Shown here: one piece after another, positions 60,401 through 63,649 of the stretch
Layout: every line of letters starts with the position of its first letter
Position numbering within the stretch: position 1 is the stretch's first letter
NCBI GenBank assembly: GCA_035772405.1
Contig: JAYKKM010000439.1
Location: 9,774,501-9,838,500, forward strand
Direction: 5' to 3'
DNA: 64,000 nucleotides
DNA from: Chrysogorgia sp. JL179-B06
Lineage: Eukaryota; Cnidaria; Anthozoa; Scleralcyonacea; Chrysogorgiidae
Made by a program: the position numbers and the translations under genes
Notes under the pieces: model-generated
Databases searched by the model: none
What the model was told of the DNA's origin: nothing
The model's input: the letters and a program-made list of their open reading frames with translations, nothing else

Positions 60401-62573
60401 ATTTGTTACAATCTGTTACCGTCTGTTACCGTCTGCTACCATCTGCTACGATCTGTTACTACCTGCTACCGTCTGTTACCGTCTGTTACCATCTGCACCA
60501 TCGGTACCATCGGTAACATCGGTAGCATCCGTCCTACTCTCCATCTATTCTAAGTCCCCTACCATCTGTTACCATCTGTTACAATCTGTTACCGTCTGCT
60601 ACCATCTGCTACGATCTGTTACTACCCGCTACCGTCTGTTACCATCTGCACCATCGGTAGCATCCGTCCTACTCTCCATCTATTCTAAGTCCCCTACCAT
60701 CTGTTACAATCTGTTACCGTCTGTTACCGTCTGCTACCATCTGCTACGATCTGTTACTACCTGCTACCGTCTGTTACCGTCTGTTACCATCTGCACCATC
60801 GGTACCATCGGCAGCATCCGTCCTACTCTCCATCTATTCTAAGTCCCCTACCATCTGTTACAATCTGTTACCGTCTGTTACCGTCTGCTACCATCTGCTA
60901 CGATCTGTTACTACCCGCTACCGTCTGTTACCGCCTGTTACCATCTGCACCATCGGTACCATCGGTAGCATCCGTCCTACTCTCCATCAATTGTAAGTCC
61001 CCTACCATCTGTTACAATCTGTTACCGTCTGTTACCGTCTGCTACCATCTGCTACGATCTGTTACTACCCGCTACCGTCTGTTACCGTCTGTTACCATCT
61101 GCACCATCGGTACCATCGCTACCATCGGTAGCATCCGTCCTACTCTCCATCTATTCTAAGTCCCCTACCATCTGTTACAATCTGTTACCGTCTGTTACCG
61201 TCTGCTACCATCTGCTACGATCTGTTACTACCTGCTACCATCTGTTACCGTCTGTTACCATCTGCATCATCGGTACCATCGGTAGCATCCGTCCTACTCT
61301 CCATCTATTGTAAGTCCGCTACCATCTGTTACAATCTGTTACCGTCTGTTACCGTCTGCTACCATCTGCTACGATCTGTTACTACCCGCTACCGTCTGTT
61401 ACCGTTTGTTACCATCTGCACCATCGGTAGCATCCGTCCTACTCTCCATCTATTCTAAGTCCCCTACCATCTGTTACAATCTGTTACCGTCTGTTACCGT
61501 CTGCTACCATCTGCTACGATCTGTTACTACCTGCTACCGTCTGTTACCGTCTGTTACCATCTGCACCATCGGTACCATCGGTAGCATCTGTCCTACTCCC
61601 CATCTATTCTAAGTCCCCTACCATCTGTTACAATCTGTTACCGTCTGCTACCATCTGCTACGATCTGTTACTACCCGCTACCGTCTGTTACCGTCTGTTA
61701 CCATCTGCACCATCGGTAGCATCCGTCCAACTTTCCATCTATTCTAAGTCCCCTACCATCTGTTACAATCTGTTACCGTCTGTTACCGTCTGCTACCATC
61801 TGCTACCATCTGCTACGATCTGTTACTACCTGCTACCGTCTGTTACCGTCTGTTACCATCTGCACCATCGGTAGCATCCGTCCTACTCTCCATCTATTCT
61901 AAGTCCCCTACCATCTGTTACAATCTGTTACCGTCTGTTACCGTCTACCATCTGCTACGATCTGTTACTACCCGCTACCGTCTGTTACCGTCTGTTACCA
62001 TCTGCACCATCGGTAGCATCCGTCCAACTCTCCATCTATTCTAAGTCCCCTACCATCTGTTACAATCTGTTACCATCTGTTACCGTCTGCTACCATCTGC
62101 TACGATCTGTTACTACCCGCTACCGTATGTTACCGTCTGTTACCATCTGCACCATCGGTACCATCGGTAGCATCCGTCCTACTCTCCATCTATTCTAAGT
62201 CCCCTACCATCTGTTACAATCTGTTACCGTCTGTTACCGTCTGCTACCATCTGCTTCCATCTGCTTCCATCTGCTTCCATCTGTTACTACCTGCTACCGT
62301 CCGTTACCATCTGCTATCCGATGGCTATACTGGACATACCTCTCCCTTCTCCGTGGGGAGAGGGTAAAACAACATATAGGGTTTACCCAACCGTGCAGAC
62401 GAAACTTGTAACATACATATTTTCTTTATATATAGAGAGAACGTTTTGATGAAGAAAGAGCATTGTTTTTAAAGCAGCAGTTATTAAATTCCTCGCTTAG
62501 TCCGAAGAGTACAGGAACATCCTATCACAATATTTCTAACGAAAAATCAAGGGGAAAAAAGAGTAAGGATTGA
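20445..62573 (+). CDS. SSX2IP: SSX2IP/ADIP (Msd1) ortholog, 13 coding exons over 42 kb
   Basis: The exons are 20445-20618, 30369-30517, 31484-31541, 42062-42277, 46672-46772, 47060-47114, 48337-48447, 49743-49830, 50907-50972, 51055-51164, 51983-52027, 54683-54811 and 62436-62573. All use GT-AG junctions with matching phases and give 480 codons including TGA. The protein aligns along nearly its whole length with vertebrate SSX2[85 protein letters not shown] and [16 protein letters not shown]. The spacing in the coiled coil of exon 4 equals the human protein, so no exon seems missing there. In vertebrates the protein binds afadin and alpha-actinin at adherens junctions, and acts in centriolar satellites and microtubule anchoring. 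This copy is shorter than the human protein (about 614 aa), mostly because the C-terminal tail is short. Its introns hold nearly all the transposons of the window. Confidence 0.93.
21020..21120. repeat. (TA)n microsatellite
   Basis: About 80 bp of TA repeats with a short unique interruption, in SSX2IP intron 1. Confidence 0.95.
21477..24340. repeat. GC-richer repetitive block of unknown origin
   Basis: This block is clearly more GC-rich than the surrounding intron. Recurring phrases include AGTCACCCAGAATAGCCGGG (22230-22440), CACATGCAGCAGAACAGGAG and CCTGCAGCTCCA (24095, 24315). Open frames of up to 273 aa on the - strand are repeat artefacts. No transposase or RT was recognised. It may be a non-autonomous retrotransposon body. 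Confidence 0.6.
22610..23055. repeat. 88-bp tandem repeat, about 4-5 copies
   Basis: GACCCCCCACACGACTGAGC recurs at exact 88-bp steps (anchors 22698, 22786, 22874, 22962). Each unit ends in GACGTTGCCCAGTACGGACC. A diverged half unit lies at the left edge. Confidence 0.95.
24828..26085 (-). pseudogene. Decayed hAT-like transposase
   Basis: Read on the - strand from high to low coordinates, the pieces are [16 protein letters not shown] (about 26050-25990), [19 protein letters not shown] (25971 on), [20 protein letters not shown], a middle part ending near 25212, and [19 protein letters not shown] (about 25030-24970). The order and motifs fit hAT-family transposases related to ZNF862-like proteins. 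Several frame changes and stops show it is dead. The N-terminal zinc finger and TIRs were not identified. Confidence 0.7.
26350..26803. repeat. 20-22-bp minisatellite (ACACTTCCCCGTTGCGGA)
   Basis: About 21 copies of a unit with ATTACACTTCCCCGTTGCGG, alternating GGACATTA, GGATATTA, GGACACTA and GGAATTA. It is open in all + frames. It sits directly upstream of the Ulp1-type transposon relic. Confidence 0.97.
26804..28662 (+). pseudogene. Decayed transposon ORF with VDFAEN-type core and Ulp1/C48 protease
   Basis: Segments in order are [38 protein letters not shown] (27080 on), [37 protein letters not shown], a histidine-containing FATSH block, and a C-terminal Ulp1-like cysteine protease. That domain shows [11 protein letters not shown] (His), VVLDSASG (Asp) and [13 protein letters not shown] (Cys) near 28550. 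The two Asp motifs suggest a DDE/RNase H-like transposase. Frameshifts (around 27080, 27420 and 28545) show it is inactive. The exact superfamily is uncertain. It lies in SSX2IP intron 1. Confidence 0.7.
28840..28914 (+). mobile_element. Retroelement-like 3' tail with (TTGTA)n
   Basis: ACTCTAATAAATTGCATTG is followed by repeated TATTG. The form matches ends of non-LTR elements, but the body was not recognised. Confidence 0.4.
29455..29650. repeat. ~19-bp minisatellite (AACTTAGCGCAATGTCTC)
   Basis: About ten diverged copies of AACTTAGCGYAAYGTCTCNA. Upstream (29158-29375) the phrase TAACGTCCGCAAC occurs several times. Confidence 0.8.
29660..30290. other. Intron sequence without recognised features
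   Basis: AT-rich SSX2IP intron 1 sequence. No repeat array, inverted repeat or coding stretch was found. Confidence 0.5.
30369..30517 (+). CDS. SSX2IP: SSX2IP exon 2
   Basis: The acceptor tatttcag ends at 30368 and the donor gtaagc starts at 30518. Residues [12 protein letters not shown] match the family block after the SYLDQ motif, followed by [17 protein letters not shown]. Ends in phase 2. Confidence 0.93.
30530..31470. other. SSX2IP intron 2, no clear feature
   Basis: Mostly unique-looking sequence. ACCAGTGGTGTCACCAG near 31118 looks like a hAT-type end, but no partner was found. Confidence 0.4.
31484..31541 (+). CDS. SSX2IP: SSX2IP exon 3 (short coiled coil)
   Basis: The acceptor tgtttag ends at 31483 and the donor gtacag starts at 31542. 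The first base completes an Arg codon. It encodes [24 protein letters not shown] begins only 36 bases downstream of this exon. Confidence 0.88.
31578..32080. mobile_element. MITE with TTAA target site, long inverted repeats
   Basis: The ends AGGGACACTCCGGCCCAAAT and ATTTGGGCCGGAGTGTCCCT match over well over 60 bp, with TTAA at 31574-31577 and 32081-32084. TTAA plus AGGG-type ends suggest Kolobok or piggyBac-like mobilisation. The 503-bp interior has no transposase. Confidence 0.88.
32342..32760. mobile_element. Fold-back element (TATAGACCCTCCGCTCGGG family), copy A
   Basis: The arms 32345-32383 and 32395-32443 form a hairpin containing AATATTTCGACGAATTCCC. The sequence continues through GCATTCAAGA-type and CGTCATCAGCGGGGAATTCG repeats to TCCAATCAAAGAG-type sequence. 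The whole is repeated in the opposite orientation at 52445-53445 and partly at 54507-54552. Confidence 0.75.
33115..34715. repeat. 20-21-bp minisatellite (GACGAGCAAATACATTGCC), main array
   Basis: About 75 units, with variants GAGAAAATACATT, GACGCGAGC and AATATAGATT. A 257-bp block is duplicated (33644 and 33901 anchors). The whole left end, with TCACGGGGACATACTTTTGT, recurs at about 34215. Long frames on both strands are artefacts. Confidence 0.97.
34720..34920. other. Unique spacer between minisatellite arrays
   Basis: AT-rich single-copy-looking sequence with a TTTTAATTTTAATTTTA run at its end. Confidence 0.5.
34922..35375. repeat. 20-21-bp minisatellite, second array
   Basis: Same family as 33115-34715, but dominated by GACATGCAAATACATTGC and TGCTGATTGCTCTGACGA units. 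Confidence 0.95.
35376..36140. other. SSX2IP intron 3 sequence, no clear feature
   Basis: Includes short CCTAAACC-rich text near 35630. No exon or element boundary was recognised. Confidence 0.4.
36150..36454. mobile_element. TTAA fold-back MITE, copy 1
   Basis: Arms from AGTGCTTATCTAACGTTTAG to the complement ending GTGAGATAGGCACT are inverted over more than 90 bp (GATTTTACATAT, TTGGGTCTT, CAGCCGAAAA). TTAA occurs at 36146-36149 and 36455-36458. Relatives lie at 50548, 63003 and 63650. Confidence 0.88.
36534..37690. mobile_element. Fold-back element with TAGCCTGCG-type ends
   Basis: The ends TTAGCCTGCGTGGCGGCGTT and GTCTGCTTCGCAGGCTA, and the inner pair AACGCCTGCACGAAAGACCC / GGGTCTTTCGTGCAGGCGTT, are inverted. 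G-rich and C-rich strands face each other. The interior was not recognised. The same end motif makes the small hairpin at 48892-49003. Confidence 0.7.
37735..38175 (+). mobile_element. SINE/LINE-type 3' region ending in (TTA)n
   Basis: The stretch ends AAGCGCCTTGAACAGC, CGCTATATAAGTATTATTA. This GCGCCTTGA...CGCTATATAA...(TTA)n pattern is common at ends of L2/CR1-type elements and dependent SINEs. Upstream, GGCTAGCCAGTGAGGAGGATGG belongs to the same moderately conserved body. Confidence 0.55.
38363..38640 (-). pseudogene. Fragment resembling a HIRAN-like transposon-associated protein
   Basis: The frame reads [19 protein letters not shown], then [18 protein letters not shown]. The VGHxP and GLEIPCxY spacing resembles HIRAN-like segments in many cnidarian transposon-linked proteins. 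It is short, isolated and antisense in an SSX2IP intron. The assignment is from memory of the pattern only. Confidence 0.32.
38995..39330. repeat. Dispersed repeat, copy B
   Basis: Carries TTTGAACGTTATCTCGGCC and CATACCCTTCGTAAAAACGG, as in 6756-7175. It is followed by a partial copy of the flank of the 32-bp minisatellite (39355-39440) and a (TA)n tract (39442-39470). Confidence 0.8.
39760..40225. mobile_element. Fold-back element (CAGACCACTGCCGTATCG centre)
   Basis: The left arm (about 39835-39975) and right arm (about 40073-40215) are diverged complements over about 140 bp. They share GATACGGCAGTGGTCTG, TCTCAACGTGAAGTGA and AGAAGCTAA. Confidence 0.7.
40226..41160. repeat. Diverged tandem or dispersed repeats with CTCGACCAATCAC
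   Basis: CGACCAATCACA with ATGACGTCATTTA or AACGTCATT recurs at about 40295, 40387, 40562, 40998 and 41138. A second phrase, GTTTATATACACTGATGTAG, occurs at 40589 and 40831. Confidence 0.6.
41161..41347. repeat. (GGTA)n microsatellite
   Basis: About 180 bp of nearly pure GTAG tetranucleotide repeat, preceded by GGCAGGCAGGCA. Confidence 0.98.
41738..41960 (+). mobile_element. Probable tRNA-derived SINE
   Basis: TGTGGTCTGGTGGTTACCAC resembles a tRNA A box and D arm. The following TCTCGGATAACGACCTTAAA and TCGTAGGCCC match a core seen in many invertebrate SINEs. The B box is decayed. Confidence 0.42.
42062..42277 (+). CDS. SSX2IP: SSX2IP exon 4 (main coiled coil)
   Basis: The acceptor cattttaacag ends at 42061 and the donor gtacga starts at 42278. 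It is 72 codons, phase 0 at both ends, strongly charged and heptad-like. It ends in [15 protein letters not shown], matching the vertebrate block KEREYNKLKERL. Confidence 0.94.
43395..44051 (+). pseudogene. Non-LTR reverse transcriptase fragment with internal duplications
   Basis: Frames give [35 protein letters not shown], then [20 protein letters not shown] (catalytic Asp) and [12 protein letters not shown]. The block around ILVIRRFIE occurs three times in tandem (43500-43625, 43626-43745, 43746-43830). That is a local duplication within the relic. The frame ends at an insertion at 44051. Confidence 0.8.
44052..44534. mobile_element. Fold-back sequence inserted in the RT relic
   Basis: GTATTA flanks the insertion (44046-44051, 44535-44540). 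Inside, the 44070-44205 hairpin has arms with GAAATTAGCGATTAAATT and GTCCGAGGGCGAAGCCCGAG. Further inverted blocks with GGGAAATTTAG follow. Confidence 0.65.
44535..45060 (+). pseudogene. Non-LTR reverse transcriptase fragment, 3' piece
   Basis: The RT resumes with [20 protein letters not shown], then [19 protein letters not shown] (catalytic YADD), then [20 protein letters not shown] and [10 protein letters not shown]. Frame changes near 44625 and 44770 mark it as inactive. It is the same family as 5858-6755. Confidence 0.82.
45095..45655. mobile_element. Probable MITE relic (GGCCCGCACAGAG ... TACGCCTATGGATGCG)
   Basis: It has GGGCCCGGGACC near the left, a poly-G tract at 45571-45586, and GGTACGCCTATG near the right, like the CATAGGCGTAC family at 52577. 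Terminal symmetry is poor. Confidence 0.4.
45935..46080. repeat. Hairpin repeat
   Basis: The left arm with GGATTTTATGTTCGAGTGGC and the right arm with GCCACGAGAACATAAAATC are complementary around CTCACGAGTGAGCGCAG. Confidence 0.7.
46085..46660. other. SSX2IP intron 4 sequence, no clear feature
   Basis: Probably the outer part of the element around the 45935 hairpin. A small palindrome-like CTATAGT/ACTATAG cluster lies at 46511-46590. Confidence 0.35.
46672..46772 (+). CDS. SSX2IP: SSX2IP exon 5
   Basis: The acceptor ttttcattaag ends at 46671 and the donor gtaagc starts at 46773. It encodes [16 protein letters not shown] and [14 protein letters not shown], matching the vertebrate DILNYVGRADGKRGSW region. 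The start was chosen because it keeps phase 0 with exon 4 and the alignment length. Confidence 0.9.
47060..47114 (+). CDS. SSX2IP: SSX2IP exon 6
   Basis: The acceptor tattcgcag ends at 47059 and the donor gtatgt starts at 47115. It encodes [18 protein letters not shown] (vertebrate DEMYKILLNDYEYRQK). A long GAT/GAC microsatellite starts about 30 bases after the donor. Confidence 0.93.
47146..47935. repeat. Compound (GAT/GAC)n microsatellite, ~790 bp
   Basis: Long mixture of GATGAT, GACGAC and GAGACGAC units in intron 6, beginning about 30 bp after exon 6. Poly-Asp, Ser and His frames are artefacts. Confidence 0.97.
48337..48447 (+). CDS. SSX2IP: SSX2IP exon 7
   Basis: The acceptor ttttgttag ends at 48336 and the donor gtacag starts at 48448. 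It encodes [20 protein letters not shown], matching the vertebrate ILMENAELKKVLQQMKKEM block. Phase 0 at both ends. Confidence 0.92.
48519..48605. mobile_element. Small hairpin MITE (CCTCGTACCCAGG)
   Basis: CCTCGTACCCAGGTTCTT and AAGAGCCTGGGTAGTAGG are near-complements 85 bp apart, a dispersed hairpin type. Confidence 0.5.
48892..49003. mobile_element. Near-perfect 112-bp hairpin MITE
   Basis: TAGCCTGCGTGGCAGGCGTT and AACGCCTGCCACGCAGGCTA, plus GGGGCGGAAAATGGA / TCCATTTTCCGCCC, form an almost perfect palindrome. The ends match the 36534-37690 element. Confidence 0.88.
49367..49490 (+). mobile_element. tRNA-derived SINE, + orientation
   Basis: The head 49367-49440 has A box TAGCTCAGTGG, anticodon loop CTAGCAT (AGC) and a decayed B box GGTTTAATTCC, with GGCCT/AGGCC ends. 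The tail is TTTTTTCGCAACTGGTCCCG and GGTCTTAAAA. The same tail lies on the - strand at 51231. Confidence 0.8.
49743..49830 (+). CDS. SSX2IP: SSX2IP exon 8 (acidic linker)
   Basis: The acceptor ttttcccacag ends at 49742 and the donor gtacgt starts at 49831. It encodes [20 protein letters not shown], an acidic and serine-rich linker like the vertebrate segment before REQLTNSIRKQW. Ends in phase 1. Confidence 0.85.
49870..50265 (-). repeat. Dispersed repeats, copies in reverse
   Basis: 49870-49935 mirrors 18415-18475 (GGTGATAATCTCGCTGTGGC). From about 50025 the complement of the CATACGTGTCTATTATATTA repeat (copies A and B) follows. Confidence 0.75.
50548..50825. mobile_element. TTAA fold-back MITE, copy 2
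   Basis: Starts CTTTAAAGTACCTATCTCAC and shares GATTTTACATATTCG, TTGGGTCTTCCTGA and CAGCCGAAAATTTCATCTTC with 36150-36454. The right terminus is lost or diverged. Confidence 0.8.
50907..50972 (+). CDS. SSX2IP: SSX2IP exon 9
   Basis: The acceptor gtttttcag ends at 50906 and the donor gtaacc starts at 50973. After two bases completing Gly the frame is [20 protein letters not shown], matching vertebrate NSIRKQWRILKSHVEKL. Phase 1 at both ends. Confidence 0.92.
51055..51164 (+). CDS. SSX2IP: SSX2IP exon 10
   Basis: The acceptor cattttatag ends at 51054 and the donor gtgggt starts at 51165. It encodes [20 protein letters not shown] and a coiled coil ending [13 protein letters not shown] (vertebrate KEMIKTQQQLLQQQ). 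Confidence 0.9.
51231..51320 (-). mobile_element. tRNA-derived SINE, - orientation, anticodon arm deleted
   Basis: The complement reads CCGTAGCTCAGTGGTCAGAG, then directly CAATTCCACCCGGAAGGCC and TTTTTCGCAACTGGTCCCGG. It is the same family as 49367-49490, with the anticodon arm missing. Confidence 0.78.
51330..51960. other. SSX2IP intron 10, AT-rich, no clear feature
   Basis: Sequence around 51800-51890 (AGGAAATAGCCGTTTCGG, TTTAGCCCCCCCAC) may be a MITE relic, but no partner end was found. Confidence 0.35.
51983..52027 (+). CDS. SSX2IP: SSX2IP exon 11 (15 codons)
   Basis: The acceptor tttatcttag ends at 51982 and the donor gtaata starts at 52028. It encodes [15 protein letters not shown] in phase 0 at both ends. 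The exon is short and weakly conserved. It is supported by phase, good splice sites and position. Confidence 0.75.
52195..52350 (+). mobile_element. Penelope-like 3' tail relic with short tandem repeats
   Basis: CTGACTCTGAAGATCACCTG-type units repeat three times, then GCCGTCGAAACGTCAGTC and AACAATAGTCTTTCTC. This resembles 3' ends of Penelope-like elements. Confidence 0.5.
52250..52294 (+). ncRNA. Hammerhead-ribozyme-like motif
   Basis: Core CTGAAGA fits CUGANGA. A 7-bp stem II (GACCGCC / GGCCGTC, one mismatch) follows, then the GAAA core, a minimal stem III (AC/GT) and GTC. Stem I is TGACT/AGTCA. An extra T sits before stem II, so folding and activity are unproven. It is better preserved than 9958-9994. 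Confidence 0.38.
52445..53445 (-). mobile_element. Fold-back element (TATAGACCCTCCGCTCGGG family), copy B, interrupted
   Basis: 52445-52490 (CAACTATAAATTGTCCAATC) and 53290-53445 (CAAGACGAGCCTGTAAACAA, AGACGTTTCTAGACGTTTC) are complements of 32342-32760. A MITE at 52577-53266 separates them. Confidence 0.75.
52577..53266. mobile_element. MITE with CATAGGCGTACGGG ends
   Basis: The ends CATAGGCGTACGGG and CGTACGCCTATG are inverted, with a facing G run and C run (AGGGGGGCTG / CAGCCCCCCC) just inside. ACGCGC lies on both sides and may be the target duplication. A core GGGGTAATGCTCCCCC lies near 52756. Confidence 0.75.
53463..54300. mobile_element. Possible TIR element of unknown type
   Basis: TTATTATATGGCTTTCACG (53468) and GGCCATATAATAAACAG (54283) are inverted. 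A - strand frame of 105 codons (53878-54195) lies inside, but I do not recognise it. Confidence 0.45.
54296..54452. mobile_element. Hairpin MITE
   Basis: Arms from AACAGCTTATTGACCTCGCT to its complement ending CGGTCAATAAGC share GTACAGTGAAATATCGGACC. A TTATTAGGG-type short repeat (54453-54500) follows. Confidence 0.8.
54683..54811 (+). CDS. SSX2IP: SSX2IP exon 12
   Basis: The acceptor ttatttttag ends at 54682 and the donor gtaaac starts at 54812. It encodes [20 protein letters not shown] and [18 protein letters not shown], matching vertebrate KERLKEEWSLFKEQKKNF and RRSFTEAAIRLG. Confidence 0.95.
55138..55239. repeat. (CGTT)n microsatellite
   Basis: About 100 bp of pure CGTT repeat. The Arg-Ser frames are artefacts. 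Confidence 0.98.
55370..55640. repeat. ~78-bp tandem repeat, three copies
   Basis: AACCATCGGTATGCATCTGC and GACCGATTGTAAACTGATCC recur at about 55370, 55451 and 55526. Short CTACCGATGGCACCGATG repeats follow. Confidence 0.85.
55740..56340. repeat. Diverged tandem repeat with ATTACCTCGTTCTTAAAAA
   Basis: TTATGTATTACCTCGTTCTT, TCTTACGTTCTCAAATAACC and TACGCTACAATTCATTCATA recur about four times between 55746 and 56300, with different internal deletions. Confidence 0.8.
56345..57225. other. SSX2IP intron 12, no clear feature
   Basis: A/C-rich sequence continuing from the preceding repeats. No coding or inverted-repeat signal was recognised. Confidence 0.4.
57230..58395. mobile_element. Large fold-back element
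   Basis: Inverted pairs nest symmetrically: AACCTGCGATCA (57246) with TGATCGCAGGTT (58361), CCTGATACAAATG (57332) with CATTTGTATCAGG (58322), and ATTATTATGC with TGACATTCATCCCGTGA (57563-57598) opposite about 58139-58178. It resembles 36534-37690 in layout. Confidence 0.72.
58400..59900. other. SSX2IP intron 12, AT-rich, no clear feature
   Basis: No exon, array or TIR pair was found. TTTGCGCGCTTGTGTT at about 59715 matches the subterminal sequence of the 6014-6664 MITE. Confidence 0.4.
60300..62330. repeat. Higher-order tandem repeat, 12 units of ~155 bp built on ~10-bp motifs
   Basis: GTCCTACTCTCCATC-type anchors occur at 60531, 60665, 60820, 60974, 61137, 61291, 61436, 61590, 61725, 61880, 62022 and 62176. 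Spacing is 134-163 bp, most often 154-155. Each unit is itself built of ~10-bp CTGTTACCGT and CTGCTACCAT motifs plus a CACCATCGGTACCATCGGTA block. It ends about 105 bp before the last SSX2IP exon. Confidence 0.97.
62436..62573 (+). CDS. SSX2IP: SSX2IP terminal exon 13
   Basis: The acceptor tttatatatag ends at 62435. It encodes [18 protein letters not shown] (vertebrate RKAFEEERASWLKQQFLN), a short Ser/Lys-rich tail ending KSRGKKSKD, and TGA at 62571-62573. The vertebrate tail is much longer. Confidence 0.93.
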   Translation, partial: RERFDEERALFLKQQLLNSSLSPKSTGTSYHNISNEKSRGKKSKD

Positions 62574-62609
62574 AGTTCTGACAATTCTGAAATTCATTCT
62601 TCGCTAACT

Positions 62610-62812
62610 CTTAAGGCCCGTTTACACAGGCGATTTTTGCTGCAATTTTTCTGACCCTGACGTATGCGATATAGTGGATAACTCTAAAGCCTATTGAACG
62701 TCATAGATCTGCATAAATGGTTCAATACATTCATAAGACAATCCATTCGATCGCATGTGTTAAAAAGAGAAAAATTACAGCAAAAATCGCCTGTGTAAAC
62801 GGGCCTTTAGTC
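62610..62812. mobile_element. MITE directly after the SSX2IP stop codon
   Basis: The ends GGCCCGTTTACACAGGCGAT and ATCGCCTGTGTAAACGGGCC plus TTTTTGCTGCAATTTTTC form inverted repeats of over 40 bp. It starts about 37 bases after TGA, so it probably lies in the 3' UTR. Confidence 0.88.
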
Positions 62813-63002
62813 TCGTTTCAAACGTCGAAGTTCCCATGAATCAAACTCGATGCAAATGAGCGTGAACAAAAGAACATTCAATAGAACACTTTTCCAACCT
62901 GCGGATACAATTAAAAAAAACCACGTCCGCACAAGTCTTTTGGAATATTGTAATAGTAATATATCATATATGAGAAGGCGTTTATTATCTGATTTGAAAA
63001 CT

Positions 63003-63490
63003 TAAAAGTGCCTATCCGGGGCCGTTTGGGGATTTTTAATATTCGTAATCTTTGGGTTCTACCACGAAGAAATGTAATATATCTTGCCGTTCGAAAATTT
63101 CGTCTTCATGCCTTTTTCCCCTGCTAAAGTTATTCACTATTCACAGGAAATGACGTCAAAGTAGGGACACACGAAGTCATTTCACGCTGATTCAATAGTT
63201 AAATACAAAGAAAATTTGGCTCCGAAATTTAAACACACCTATTTAGACAAAATTCACTCAATTCCCAAACTTTCATTGTATTTTACTGCTAAATCAGTCA
63301 ATGTGTAATGTTTTTGCGTGTCCCTGCTGAATAGTAAATCACTTTATTTCCTGTGAATAGTAAATCACTTTAGCAGGGGTAAAAGGTAGGAAGATGAAAT
63401 TTTCGCAAGAAAAGATATTTTACAATTCTTCTCAAGAGATTCTAAACATCACAAATATGTAAAATCCCCAAACCTCGGCTAGGCATTTTA
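63003..63490. mobile_element. TTAA fold-back MITE, copy 3
   Basis: Starts TTAAAAGTGCCTATCC and ends GGCTAGGCATTTTAA. Arms share GGGGATTTT, TTGGG and GAAAATTTCGTCTTCATG with 36150-36454. The centre has CTATTCACAGGAAATGACGT repeats. Confidence 0.8.
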
Positions 63491-63649
63491 ACCAACTTCG
63501 AGGTGTTTTCGAATCAGATAATAAACGCCTTTCGAGTGTATGATATAACTTCTCAAACGAACCAGTATTTTAAGAGAAATTGGAGGAGGAGTTGGCTTAA
63601 TTTATGGACGTTTATTATCATATTTACCAACAACGTCTCAGTTATGAAT

